Source: Prevotella sp. UBA3288 (GTDB taxonomy: Bacteria > Bacteroidota > Bacteroidia > Bacteroidales > Bacteroidaceae). Taken from it: a stretch of DNA of 18,043 nt. Below, one piece after another: positions 1-6,266 of the stretch. The stretch lies in assembly GCA_002361655.1 (NCBI GenBank), contig DETM01000024.1:9885-27927 (forward strand). Reading direction: 5' to 3'. Every line of letters starts with the position of its first letter. Positions within the stretch are counted from its first letter, which is position 1. The notes under the pieces were generated by a model. That model searched no databases. It was not told the DNA's origin and saw only the letters and a program-made list of their open reading frames with translations. A program made the position numbers and the translations under genes.

Positions 1-782
1 GGGTTGATACACATGGCGGTATCACCCATAATGGTCTCAGGGCGGGTGGTAGCCACTACAGCATAGTAGCCCCTCGCATCCTTATGGATGACGTTGCCGG
101 GAGTTTTCGGACTGTCTGGATTTTCTGGAGTATCTGTATTTTCCGGATTGCCTGGATTCTCCGAATCAGCCAGATAGTACTTCAAGTAATAAAGTTTCGA
201 CTGCTCCTCCTTGTAGACCACCTCCTCATCGCTCAGAGCGGTCAGCGCCTTCGGATCCCAGTTGACCATACGCAGGCCACGATAGATGTAGCCTTTGCGA
301 TAGAGGTCGACGAACACCTTGATGACACTCTTCGATCGCGTCGCGTCCATCGTGAACGCCGTGCGGTCCCAGTCGCACGAAGCACCCAGACGGCGCAACT
401 GCTTCAGTATGATGCCACCATGCTCGTCGGTCCAGTCCCAGGCATGCTTGAGGAACTGCTCACGGGTCAGGTCGTGCTTCTTGATGCCCTGTTCAGCCAA
501 ACGCTTCACCACCTTGGCCTCGGTGGCTATCGACGCATGGTCGGTACCGGGCACCCAGCAGGCATTCTTGCCCTCCATCCGTGCACGACGCACAAGGATA
601 TCCTGAATTGTATTGTTGAGCATGTGACCCATGTGGAGCACACCAGTCACATTGGGCGGCGGAATGACAATCGTGTAGGGCTCGCGGCCATCGGGCTTCG
701 AACTGAACAACTTATTGTCAACCCAATACTGGTACCATTTACCTTCGACCTCTTTCGGGTCGTATTTGCTAGCTATTTCCAT
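1..782 (-). CDS. valS: Valyl-tRNA synthetase, N-terminal part (partial, runs off left edge)
   Basis: Class I aminoacyl-tRNA synthetase that charges tRNA-Val with valine in the cytoplasm. The first 260 codons are present; family members are usually about 870-880 residues, so roughly 30% is seen. The start is the ATG at 782-780, followed by [20 protein letters not shown], a typical ValRS N-terminus. The nucleotide-binding signature [15 protein letters not shown] is at residues 41-55, with a canonical HMGH at 50-53. [12 protein letters not shown] and the start of the editing (CP1) domain ([19 protein letters not shown]) follow. Residues 208-230, just before [20 protein letters not shown], are an Asn/Pro/Glu/Thr-rich tripeptide repeat that I do not expect in this family (see the repeat entry). 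The gene diverges from mazG and has a probable promoter -7 element at 823-816. The identification is certain; only the right-hand coding boundary can be judged here. Confidence 0.97.
   Translation of the reverse strand, partial: MEIASKYDPKEVEGKWYQYWVDNKLFSSKPDGREPYTIVIPPPNVTGVLHMGHMLNNTIQDILVRRARMEGKNACWVPGTDHASIATEAKVVKRLAEQGIKKHDLTREQFLKHAWDWTDEHGGIILKQLRRLGASCDWDRTAFTMDATRSKSVIKVFVDLYRKGYIYRGLRMVNWDPKALTALSDEEVVYKEEQSKLYYLKYYLADSENPGNPENTDTPENPDSPKTPGNVIHKDARGYYAVVATTRPETIMGDTAMCIN
93..161 (-). repeat. 9-bp tandem repeat inside valS encoding a tripeptide repeat
   Basis: Seven 9-base units plus a 6-base partial unit, read on the minus strand from 161 to 93. The first unit is GAGAATCCA (E-N-P) and later units follow the pattern [E/G/D/K]-[N/T/S]-[P/T]. 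All units stay in the valS frame and there is no stop. The array lies at ValRS residues 208-230, in the editing domain between KYYLADS and [10 protein letters not shown]. The units have diverged at several positions, so the array is not a fresh slippage product. Confidence 0.85.
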
Positions 783-815
783 ACCTATTTAATATATACT
801 TTCTCTTTCGGGGTG

Positions 816-823
816 CAAAGGTA
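816..823 (-). promoter_or_regulatory. Probable valS promoter, -7 element
   Basis: On the minus strand TACCTTTG (823 to 816) fits the Bacteroidetes -7 consensus TAnnTTTG and lies 34 bases before the valS ATG at 782. I see no TTTG at the usual spacing of about 20 bases upstream, so the -33 element is weak or absent. Confidence 0.5.
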
Positions 824-894
824 CAAAGAATTTTCGAGAATGGGGAAGACAAGTGAGAATCTTATGTGTTAATCGAAGTTAAAAAATATCTGTC

Positions 895-980
895 CACTAC
901 TTTAGACGGCACAACCCCGACTTCGGAAGAAGCAAACCACTACTTTGGAAGGAGCAAACCACTACTTTAGGAGGAGTGCC
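895..980. repeat. Four imperfect 21-22 bp tandem units between valS and mazG
   Basis: Units start at about 895, 917, 938 and 960. The third and fourth are best conserved, sharing CAAACCACTACTTT (933-946 and 955-968) followed by GGAAGGAGC or a close variant. The first two units have diverged. The spacing is about two helical turns. The array lies about 50-135 bases upstream of the mazG promoter and about 70-165 bases upstream of the valS -7 element. It has no coding potential that I can support. It could be a binding-site array or one copy of a genome-wide intergenic repeat. Confidence 0.65.
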
Positions 981-1031
981 AGTATCTTAATCACACTATG
1001 TCATTTTTTATGGTTGCTAAGCATAAAATAA

Positions 1032-1063
1032 TTTGGCTGTTTCGAAAAAAGTTCGTACCTTTG
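1032..1063 (+). promoter_or_regulatory. Promoter of the mazG operon (Bacteroidetes type)
   Basis: TTTG at 1032-1035, exactly 20 bases, then TACCTTTG at 1056-1063. This matches the Bacteroidetes primary sigma consensus TTTG-N19..21-TAnnTTTG. It lies 31 bases before the mazG ATG at 1095 and reads into mazG, the lipocalin-like gene and rnz. Confidence 0.85.
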
Positions 1064-1094
1064 CATCATCATTCTGTAACCGAACGACAAGCGA

Positions 1095-1961
1095 ATGCAT
1101 ACACGAGAAGAACAAATGCGGGCCTTCGGCCGACTGCTGGACGTGCTGGATGAACTGCGCCAGAAATGTCCCTGGGACAAGAAACAGACCATCGAGAGCC
1201 TGCGTCCAAACACTATCGAAGAGACATTCGAACTCTGCGATGCCATCATGAAAAACGACCAGCACGAGATGCAGAAGGAACTGGGCGATGTACTGATGCA
1301 CACCTGCTTCTATGCGATGATAGCCCGCGAACAGGGTCTCTACGATATTGCCGACGTACTGAACACAGAGACCGACAAACTGATTTTCCGTCATCCTCAC
1401 GTATATCATCCCAGTCAGGTGGGGGCAGAGCACCCCAAGCCTCTACCCTATGTACCTGAAGATGCCGGCAGCGAGAACGACCAATTCTCTAAAGCCGAGA
1501 CCAGCGATCAGGTGCTCAAGAACTGGGAGCAGATTAAACTGAAAGAGAAAGACGGCAACAAGTCGGTGCTCTCCGGTGTACCGGCCTCCCTACCCTCGCT
1601 CATCAAGGCCTACCGCATCCAGGACAAAGCCCGCAACGTGGGTTTCGACTGGGAGAAGAAAGAGGACGTATGGGATAAGGTCCGTGAGGAACTGAAGGAA
1701 CTGGAAGAGGAACTGAACCGCGAGGACAAGGCACGGTCAGAGGCTGAGTTAGGCGACTTCCTCTTTGCCGTCATCAACGCCGCCCGGCTCTACCATCTGA
1801 ATCCGGAGAACGCCTTGGAACGCACGAACCAGAAATTCATCTCCCGCTTCAACTATATCGAAGCACACAGTATCAAGGCCGGACGCCCACTGACGGAAAT
1901 GTCGCTCGAAGAGATGGATGCCCTCTGGAACGAGGCCAAACAAAAAGAAAGCAATCAATGA
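1095..1961 (+). CDS. mazG: Nucleoside triphosphate pyrophosphohydrolase MazG
   Basis: Predicted cytoplasmic all-alpha NTP pyrophosphohydrolase that splits (d)NTPs to monophosphates and pyrophosphate, a house-cleaning and stress-related activity. Two tandem MazG domains are visible. Domain 1 has CPWDKKQTIESLRPNTIEETFE (about residues 25-46) with the metal-binding EETFE (42-46) and ELGD (62-65). Domain 2 has EELKE (198-202) and ELGD (218-221). The two-domain layout is that of the E. coli type enzyme. At 288 residues it is slightly longer than the usual 260 or so. The extra length is a linker of about 25 residues rich in Pro, Glu and Ser (about 111-138) between HPHVY and QVLKNWEQIK. The ATG at 1095 follows the promoter closely, and the sequence after it (MHTREEQMRAFGRLLDVLDE) is a typical family start. 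The stop overlaps the next ATG (ATGA). Confidence 0.95.
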   Translation: MHTREEQMRAFGRLLDVLDELRQKCPWDKKQTIESLRPNTIEETFELCDAIMKNDQHEMQKELGDVLMHTCFYAMIAREQGLYDIADVLNTETDKLIFRHPHVYHPSQVGAEHPKPLPYVPEDAGSENDQFSKAETSDQVLKNWEQIKLKEKDGNKSVLSGVPASLPSLIKAYRIQDKARNVGFDWEKKEDVWDKVREELKELEEELNREDKARSEAELGDFLFAVINAARLYHLNPENALERTNQKFISRFNYIEAHSIKAGRPLTEMSLEEMDALWNEAKQKESNQ

Positions 1962-2626
1962 AAACAGCAACAATGAAAAAGACAATTCTTGCACTGATGA
2001 CCGCCGCCCTCATGGTTTGTTGTGGCAGCGGAGAAAAGAAAGTGCCTTTCGAGGAAGTAAATGTTGACTATATCCTGAAAGACTCTACCATCTACGGTCT
2101 TTGCGGTCAAGGCTCGACCACGAACAGCCTTCAACTAATCACCGACGGAGGCGACACCATCATGGTCAGTGTAGAGTCGGCACGTAGTCAAGAGAAGGTA
2201 TTCGGTGACTATTCCGTCGGCGACGAGATGGCCGTCATCACCACACAAGATGCCGGCAAGGCACTGATGGTTATCAACAAATCGATGTTGCTCGGCAATT
2301 GGGTGATGCCCAACCCCATCGACGGCAGTTCGGAAATAGGCATCAGCCTGAACAAAGGCGGAACGGCCGAGAGTATCGACCAAAGCAGCATCGTCTATAA
2401 GTCGTGGCGACTATTCAACGGAACACTTCAGGTGACAGCCACCCGCGATGACGGCATCGATATGGAAGAGAACCTCAACTTCACAATCAAAGAATTGACA
2501 GCCAACACACTGGTCCTCGTCGACGAGGAGGATGATGTTTTCGAATATGAGCGCCAGACGATAGAAGAGGAAGAAGACCTGGGTATCGAACTCGACTGGG
2601 GCGATGAAGAAGACTTCAGAATTTGA
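1958..2626 (+). CDS. Lipocalin-like lipoprotein, Bacteroidales-type
   Basis: Exported protein of unknown function, 222 residues from the ATG at 1958, which overlaps the mazG stop. A second in-frame ATG at 1973 gives a cleaner signal peptide (MKKTILALMTAALMVCC). The twin Cys at residues 21-22 is a plausible, though not textbook, lipidation site: valine at -1 is unusual. The middle (STIYGLCGQGSTTNSLQL, then LLGNWVMPNPIDGSSEIGIS at 111-130 and SWRLFNGTLQVT at 149-160) resembles lipocalin-like calycin proteins common in Prevotella and Bacteroides. That assignment comes from memory of the family, not from a search. The C-terminal 25 residues are strongly acidic. The gene is in the mazG operon and was probably coupled to rnz before a 22-bp duplication at its 3' end. 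Confidence 0.75.
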   Translation: MKTATMKKTILALMTAALMVCCGSGEKKVPFEEVNVDYILKDSTIYGLCGQGSTTNSLQLITDGGDTIMVSVESARSQEKVFGDYSVGDEMAVITTQDAGKALMVINKSMLLGNWVMPNPIDGSSEIGISLNKGGTAESIDQSSIVYKSWRLFNGTLQVTATRDDGIDMEENLNFTIKELTANTLVLVDEEDDVFEYERQTIEEEEDLGIELDWGDEEDFRI

Positions 2627-2649
2627 CGAAGAAGACTTTAGAATTTGAT
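2606..2649 (+). repeat. 22-bp tandem duplication of a gene end, including the stop codon
   Basis: Copy 1 (2606-2627) and copy 2 (2628-2649) agree at 20 of 22 positions; both begin GAAGAAGACTT. Copy 1 encodes EEDFRI and the stop of the lipocalin-like gene. In copy 2 the same TTTGA is followed by TG, creating TGATG, where a stop would overlap the ATG of rnz by one base. Copy 2 therefore looks like the original junction and copy 1 like the added one. Confidence 0.9.
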
Positions 2650-3565
2650 GGAGACATTTCGCGTACATATCCTTGGTTGCGGGTCAGCGCTGCCCACCAT
2701 TCACCACATGCCATCCATGCAGGTGGTCGAATGCCGCGGTAAACTGTATATGGTAGACTGCGGTGAGGGGGCGCAGGTACAGATGCGCCGTTCCTCGCTG
2801 TCGTTCGACAAACTGGGACATATCTTCATCAGCCACCTGCATGGCGACCATTGTTTCGGACTGATTGGCATGATCAGCACCATGGGACTGCTCGGACGAA
2901 CAGCAGCACTCCATATTTATGCCCCCGGCGAGATGGAAACCATCCTGAAAGCACAACTCGACATGTTCTTCAACTACGACATCGGCTATCGAGTGGAGTT
3001 CCATCCCGTCGACACCACCAGACAACAAGTTATCTTCGAAGACCGGTCGCTCACTGTTGAGACCATCCCTCTGGAACATCGCATGCCCTGTGCCGGATAC
3101 CTGTTCCGCGAAAAGCCTCTGCTGCCCCACATCCGTCGCGACATGATTGAATTATACAACATCCCTGTCTCGCAAATCAACAACATCAAGGCAGGACAGG
3201 ACTATATCCTCGACGACGGCACGGTGATTCCCCACGAGCGGTTGGTCACGCCGGCGGATGCGCCACGCTCCTATGCCTACTGCTCCGACACCCGCTACAT
3301 CCCCACGCTGCACCAAATAGTCAAAGGTGTCACCACCCTCTATCATGAGAGCACCTATGCACAAGACAAACAGGCAAGTGCCGAAAAGTACTACCACTCC
3401 ACGGCCCGACAGGCGGCCATGGTAGCACGCGATGCCAAGGTGGGCAAACTGCTTCTGGGGCACTACAGCGCCCGCTACAACGATGAGCGGGTCTTACTGG
3501 AAGAAGCCCGCCAGGTGTTTGGAAACGCCTACTTGACGAACGAAAACACGTTTTTCGACATCTAA
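2648..3565 (+). CDS. rnz: Ribonuclease Z (tRNA 3' endonuclease)
   Basis: Zinc-dependent metallo-beta-lactamase-fold endonuclease that removes the 3' trailer of tRNA precursors. It has 305 residues, the normal length for the short bacterial form. Visible motifs: the zinc ligands SHLHGDH at 62-68, PLEHRMPCAGY at 141-151 (H144), CSDTRY at 212-217 (the conserved Asp of motif IV), YHEST at 232-236 and GHYSARY at 271-277 (final His ligand). The substrate arm segment (KPLLPHIRRDMIELYNIP) is present. I chose the ATG at 2648 over the TTG just before it because METFRVHILGCGSALP is the typical start. It follows the lipocalin-like gene after 21 bases, inside the second copy of the 22-bp duplication. Confidence 0.96.
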   Translation: METFRVHILGCGSALPTIHHMPSMQVVECRGKLYMVDCGEGAQVQMRRSSLSFDKLGHIFISHLHGDHCFGLIGMISTMGLLGRTAALHIYAPGEMETILKAQLDMFFNYDIGYRVEFHPVDTTRQQVIFEDRSLTVETIPLEHRMPCAGYLFREKPLLPHIRRDMIELYNIPVSQINNIKAGQDYILDDGTVIPHERLVTPADAPRSYAYCSDTRYIPTLHQIVKGVTTLYHESTYAQDKQASAEKYYHSTARQAAMVARDAKVGKLLLGHYSARYNDERVLLEEARQVFGNAYLTNENTFFDI

Positions 3566-3587
3566 TCATCACTTTTCTGCCAATTTA

Positions 3588-3619
3588 TTTGGAGATTCCA
3601 AGAGTTTTGCCTATCTTTG
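3588..3619 (+). promoter_or_regulatory. Promoter for the 3643-5793 gene group, with an inverted repeat at the -33 element
   Basis: TTTG at 3588-3591, 20 bases, then TATCTTTG at 3612-3619, a full Bacteroidetes-type promoter. An inverted repeat TTGGA-GAT-TCCAA (3589-3601) overlaps the -33 element, so a dimeric regulator could act there. That role is inference. No other convincing promoter is seen before the sigma factor gene at 4320. Confidence 0.8.
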
Positions 3620-3642
3620 CAACAGATTATAGACGAAAACGA

Positions 3643-3963
3643 ATGCTTATGCAGAAAAAGATACTCCTATTTATTGCGGCTGCCATGCTCACTTTCTCTG
3701 TTCCCTCTATGGCCATGACCATGGTCAGCGAAATGGGGGTGGCTGAGAAAATCGAGGAAGCAACCCCCACAATCACCGTTCAAGGCAATGCGGTCTACGT
3801 GAATGGCGGTAGCGGTGAGACACTTGAAATCGTATCTCTCACAGGAAAGGCTGTTGCATCTTACAAGATAGAATATCCCTCACAGCGATTTGAACTAAAC
3901 CTGCCTAAAGGTTGTTATATTCTGAAAGTAGGAAAAACGGTCAGAAAGGTTACCATCAAGTAG
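3643..3963 (+). CDS. Small exported protein resembling a stand-alone type IX secretion C-terminal domain
   Basis: 106 residues from the ATG at 3643; the ATG at 3649 is an equal alternative. The start fits a leader of about 24 bases after the -7 element. Residues 1-24 form a signal peptide (QKKILLFIAAAMLTFSVPSMA). After a short acidic spacer, residues 43-106 (TPTITVQGNAVYVNGG, then LEIVSLTGKAVASYKI, then LNLPKGCYILKVGKTVRKVTIK) match the pattern of the C-terminal sorting domains of type IX secretion substrates in Bacteroidetes: an LTG turn, an LPKGxYxLKV strand and a basic C-terminal strand. There is no passenger domain. It could be a decayed secreted protein, a small adaptor or surface protein, or a family that merely shares the beta-fold. 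Function unknown. Confidence 0.65.
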   Translation: MLMQKKILLFIAAAMLTFSVPSMAMTMVSEMGVAEKIEEATPTITVQGNAVYVNGGSGETLEIVSLTGKAVASYKIEYPSQRFELNLPKGCYILKVGKTVRKVTIK

Positions 3964-3971
3964 CGGCCCTA

Positions 3972-4306
3972 ATGACCGTGGCCCTGATGTCAGTGGCCAC
4001 AGCCTGCCACAACAACTTAACGCCGGCAGAAGTAGTAGCGCAGCAGCGACTACATCTGCTATCCGATGTCACCCACTCTACCGCCAGATGATGACTTTAT
4101 TGGCTGCCGACTCTACGGGCAATGACCGTCACCGCATCATCAGCAACATGGAGAGACTGCGCTGGCGACACGTAGCCGAGGTGCCTGTCATCATAGACTA
4201 CTACACACTCTACCCCAACCCAGAGACCGGCGAATGGGAAACATGGCGCGACCGCTACGAGTACGACATCCAAATTATCAAGACCATTAAACCTTTCCTG
4301 CCTTGA
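3972..4306 (+). pseudogene. Remnant of an L,D-transpeptidase (YcbB/YkuD type) with the catalytic core deleted
   Basis: Two short frames joined by ATGA. The first (3972-4091) begins MTVALMSVATACHNN, the end of a lipoprotein signal peptide; its expected basic start is missing and would overlap the previous gene. The second (4088-4306) contains DSTGNDRHRIISNMERLRWR, which resembles the N-terminal NxERLRW segment of YcbB-type L,D-transpeptidases. It continues almost at once into EVPVIIDYYTLYPNPETGEW and a WRDRYEYD segment, which resembles the extreme C-terminus of the same family. The YkuD domain between them, with its HGT and SxGC motifs, is absent, so the gene cannot encode an active peptidoglycan crosslinking enzyme. 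Both assignments rest on memory of the family. The alternative is two genuine small proteins. Confidence 0.65.
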
Positions 4307-4319
4307 AACGTCAAAAACC

Positions 4320-4877
4320 ATGATGACAGAAACACTCGACGATAGTCAGATTATCCATCTCATCAAGAATCCCAAGACCACCCGCCAAGGATTCGAGCGC
4401 ATGGTGCGCCAATACAGCGAGAAACTGTACTGGCAGGTCAGACATATCGTACTCGTACACGAAGATGCCGACGATGTGCTGCAGAACACCTTCCTCAAGG
4501 CCTGGAATTCCATCGACACGTTCCATGGTGACTCGAAAATCTACACCTGGCTGTCGCGTATCGCCATCAACGAAGCCCTCGACTTCTTACGCAAGCAGAA
4601 GAACAAGCCCACCATCAGTGCCGACGACAGCGACCTGGGCATTGCCAACCGTCTGATGGCCGACGAATACTTCGATGGCGACACGACAGAGGCACAACTG
4701 CAAGAGGCCATCGCCCAACTGCCCGATGTGCAGAAAACCGTTTTCACACTACGATACTTCGAAGAGATGAAATATAGCGAGATCAGCCAGATGCTCGGCA
4801 CATCGGAGGGCGGTCTGAAAGCCTCCTACCATATCGCCGTGAAGAAAATAACAGATTTTTTTAGGCGACACGATTAA
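4320..4877 (+). CDS. ECF-type RNA polymerase sigma factor
   Basis: Extracytoplasmic-function sigma-70 family factor of 185 residues, the normal size. Region 2 spans about residues 26-93, with EDADDVLQNTFLKAWNSI (48-65) and IYTWLSRIAINEALDFLRK (74-92), the core-binding and -10 recognition helices. Region 4 spans about 126-181, with LPDVQKTVFTLRYFEEMKYSEI, then MLGTSEGGLKASYHIAVKKI, a helix-turn-helix for -35 recognition. No extra C-terminal domain is present. The start is ATG 4320 or the adjacent ATG 4323, 13 bases after the transpeptidase remnant. A predicted membrane protein and a periplasmic protein follow, suggesting regulation by membrane sequestration. Its target promoters cannot be told from this window. 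Confidence 0.93.
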   Translation: MMTETLDDSQIIHLIKNPKTTRQGFERMVRQYSEKLYWQVRHIVLVHEDADDVLQNTFLKAWNSIDTFHGDSKIYTWLSRIAINEALDFLRKQKNKPTISADDSDLGIANRLMADEYFDGDTTEAQLQEAIAQLPDVQKTVFTLRYFEEMKYSEISQMLGTSEGGLKASYHIAVKKITDFFRRHD

Positions 4878-4922
4878 ACGATATCATTACTAACACGTCT
4901 ATTACAACAAAAAGGAATCAAT

Positions 4923-5288
4923 ATGATGAACGAAGAAGAGTATATCAGAAACAAAATGGGCAACAAGTGTTCCTTCCGTGTACCGGACGGATACTTCGAG
5001 CAACTGACCGCCAGGGTCATGAGCCAACTGCCCGAGGAGCGCACCCAGCAGAAACCGGCACTCGTCAAGCGCTTACGCCCCCTGCTCTATGCCGCCGCAT
5101 GCATCTGCATCGCTGTCTTCAGCGTTGCCATCTATTTCAACCACAAGGATGCCGAGCAGCAGCAAGTGGCTGCCATCAATGCGCCGCAACAGGATGTCTA
5201 TTATACCGACACCTATATCGACGAGGCTGCCGACTATGCCATGCTCGATAATGAAGAAATCTACTACAGTCTGCTGGCAGACATTTAA
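4923..5288 (+). CDS. Single-pass membrane protein, putative anti-sigma factor
   Basis: 121 residues. Residues 1-50 are hydrophilic and cytoplasmic by prediction, with CSFRVPDGYFEQLTARVMSQ (about 16-35), a segment often seen in proteins encoded after ECF sigma genes in Bacteroidetes. Residues 53-72 form one membrane helix (PLLYAAACICIAVFSVAIYF). The outside part is short and acidic, and ends in DYAMLDNEEIYYSLLADI. Size, topology and position right after the sigma gene (45-base gap) support an anti-sigma role. No zinc-binding HxxxCxxC motif is present, so it is not of the ZAS type. The start is ATG 4923 or 4926, preceded by AAAGGAA at 4911-4917. The function is inferred from context. Confidence 0.7.
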   Translation: MMNEEEYIRNKMGNKCSFRVPDGYFEQLTARVMSQLPEERTQQKPALVKRLRPLLYAAACICIAVFSVAIYFNHKDAEQQQVAAINAPQQDVYYTDTYIDEAADYAMLDNEEIYYSLLADI

Positions 5289-5304
5289 AAATGGAGGAAC
5301 TGTT

Positions 5305-5793
5305 ATGATGAAAAGAGCCTGCTTAACAATGATGATGACACTGGCCTTCGCCATCGCCGTGATGGCACAGGGCAACCAGCCGTCGCAGAAGTTCTCGCCA
5401 GAGAAATTCGATGCCGACTTACAAGAATTTATTACCCGCGAGGCCCATCTGAGCCCCACAGAAGCAGAAGTCTTCTTCCCTGTTTACAAGGAGATGCAGA
5501 AGAAGCAACGCATGGTCTATGGCAAGCAAATGAGCCTTGGACGCCAGAAGCCGAAAGACGAGAACGGCTGCAAGAAGGCTATTCAAGACCGAGACGAACT
5601 GGAACTGGAGATGAAGCGCATTCAACAGACTTATCATGCCAAGTTCTTCGACATTCTCCCGGCCACCAAGGTCTACGACGTTATTCATGCGGAAGACCGT
5701 TTCCACCGCCGTATGCTCAGGGGATGGCACAACGGAGTGCCTAAACACAAAAACTATCCATATAACCAACAAAAAGAGAAGCCTCAGAGATGA
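5305..5793 (+). CDS. Periplasmic helical protein, Spy/CpxP-like, third gene of the sigma operon
   Basis: 162 residues from ATG 5305 (5308 is an alternative), 16 bases after the previous stop and preceded by GGAGGAAC-like sequence (ATGGAGGAAC, 5291-5300). A signal peptide ends near VMA-QG (residue 21). The mature part is mostly charged, Met-containing helix (FDADLQEFITREAHLSPTEA, then VFFPVYKEMQKKQRMVYGKQ, then DRDELELEMKRIQQTYHAKF, ending with HAEDRFHRRMLRGWH). This is the style of Spy/CpxP/CnrX periplasmic proteins: a helix, an LSPTEAEVFFPVY segment resembling LTxxQ, and a long second hairpin. Only weak family evidence is visible. Position suggests it senses or modulates envelope state for the sigma/anti-sigma pair. 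The C-terminal REKPQR-stop is duplicated 27 bases downstream. Confidence 0.72.
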   Translation: MMKRACLTMMMTLAFAIAVMAQGNQPSQKFSPEKFDADLQEFITREAHLSPTEAEVFFPVYKEMQKKQRMVYGKQMSLGRQKPKDENGCKKAIQDRDELELEMKRIQQTYHAKFFDILPATKVYDVIHAEDRFHRRMLRGWHNGVPKHKNYPYNQQKEKPQR

Positions 5794-5821
5794 GCGCAGA
5801 GAGAGAAGCCTCAGAGATGAG
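5775..5821. repeat. 20-bp perfect direct repeat at a 27-bp offset, a duplicated gene end
   Basis: The 20-base sequence beginning AGAGAAGCCT occurs at 5775-5794 and again, identical, at 5802-5821. The first copy holds the last codons and the stop of the Spy/CpxP-like gene. The second copy holds the same codons in the same frame (offset 27) after the stop, and also forms the 5' arm and loop of the terminator. Confidence 0.9.
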
Positions 5822-5832
5822 ACTTCTCTTTT
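5802..5832 (+). terminator. Intrinsic terminator of the sigma operon, probably bidirectional
   Basis: The outer stem AGAGAAG (5802-5808) pairs with CTTCTCT (5823-5829). After one mismatch (C5809/A5822), an inner stem CTCA/TGAG (5810-5813/5818-5821) closes a GAGA loop. The T-run at 5829-5832 follows directly. On the minus strand the same arm at 5829-5823 can instead pair with the repeat copy at 5781-5775, which is followed by five T (5774 downward), giving a longer-loop terminator for the DUF3256 transcript. Confidence 0.75.
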
Positions 5833-6266
5833 ATCTCTTCATCCCGTCGGAGCAAAGTGGACTCTACTACTTTTCCCGACAGCACCCGCCAATCCATGGT
5901 ATAGCGTTCCTCCACCACCTGCCGCTGTCGTTCACCAGCGTGGTAGACTTTGCGTACACACACCACCCTGCCCGTATCGACAGGCTCCAGCCACATCTGC
6001 ATCAGCACACTCTTGTTCAGTGCGACAGCCAGACTGTCGTCCGTCAGATACAGCATCTCCGTCTGTCCATCCAGCAGATTGGTGACGACGGATTTCATCT
6101 TCGCATCCATGAAGTCCATCATGTCCAGACGATTGTTGGTAGTCAGATAAGGAAGCAGCGAATCGGGCATGGCCTTGAAGGCATCCCTCACCGTGGTTGT
6201 CTGCTGCGACTGTGCCGTCGTCTGTAGCGACACACACAGCGCGAGGTATAACAGTATTCTTTTCAT
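5811..6266 (-). CDS. Exported DUF3256 family protein
   Basis: 151 residues with a signal peptide (MKRILLYLALCVSLQTTAQS, residues 1-20). The segment AFKAMPDSLLPYLTTNNRLD (29-48), then MMDFMDAKM and LTDDSLAVALNKSVLMQMWL, is characteristic of DUF3256 proteins of Bacteroidales as I know them; their function is unknown. The start overlaps the rsmE stop by 4 bases (ATGA), so it is translated from the same message. The C-terminus (RRDEEIKEKSHL) is encoded inside the terminator hairpin shared with the convergent gene, only 17 bases from that gene's stop. Family members I recall are longer (about 180-200 residues), so the tail may be truncated or replaced; an alignment is needed to tell. Confidence 0.82.
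   Translation of the reverse strand: MKRILLYLALCVSLQTTAQSQQTTTVRDAFKAMPDSLLPYLTTNNRLDMMDFMDAKMKSVVTNLLDGQTEMLYLTDDSLAVALNKSVLMQMWLEPVDTGRVVCVRKVYHAGERQRQVVEERYTMDWRVLSGKVVESTLLRRDEEIKEKSHL

Noticed and set aside
84..872. 262-codon open frame on the plus strand opposite valS
   Set aside because: Antisense to clear ValRS motifs; it extends through the valS promoter and has no recognisable features.
783..1094. Possible CRISPR array from the 22-bp repeats
   Set aside because: The units are directly adjacent without unique spacers and have diverged; no cas genes are near.
2645..2647. TTG as the rnz start
   Set aside because: The ATG directly after it gives the typical RNase Z N-terminus, and the TTG lies in the duplicated copy of the upstream gene end.
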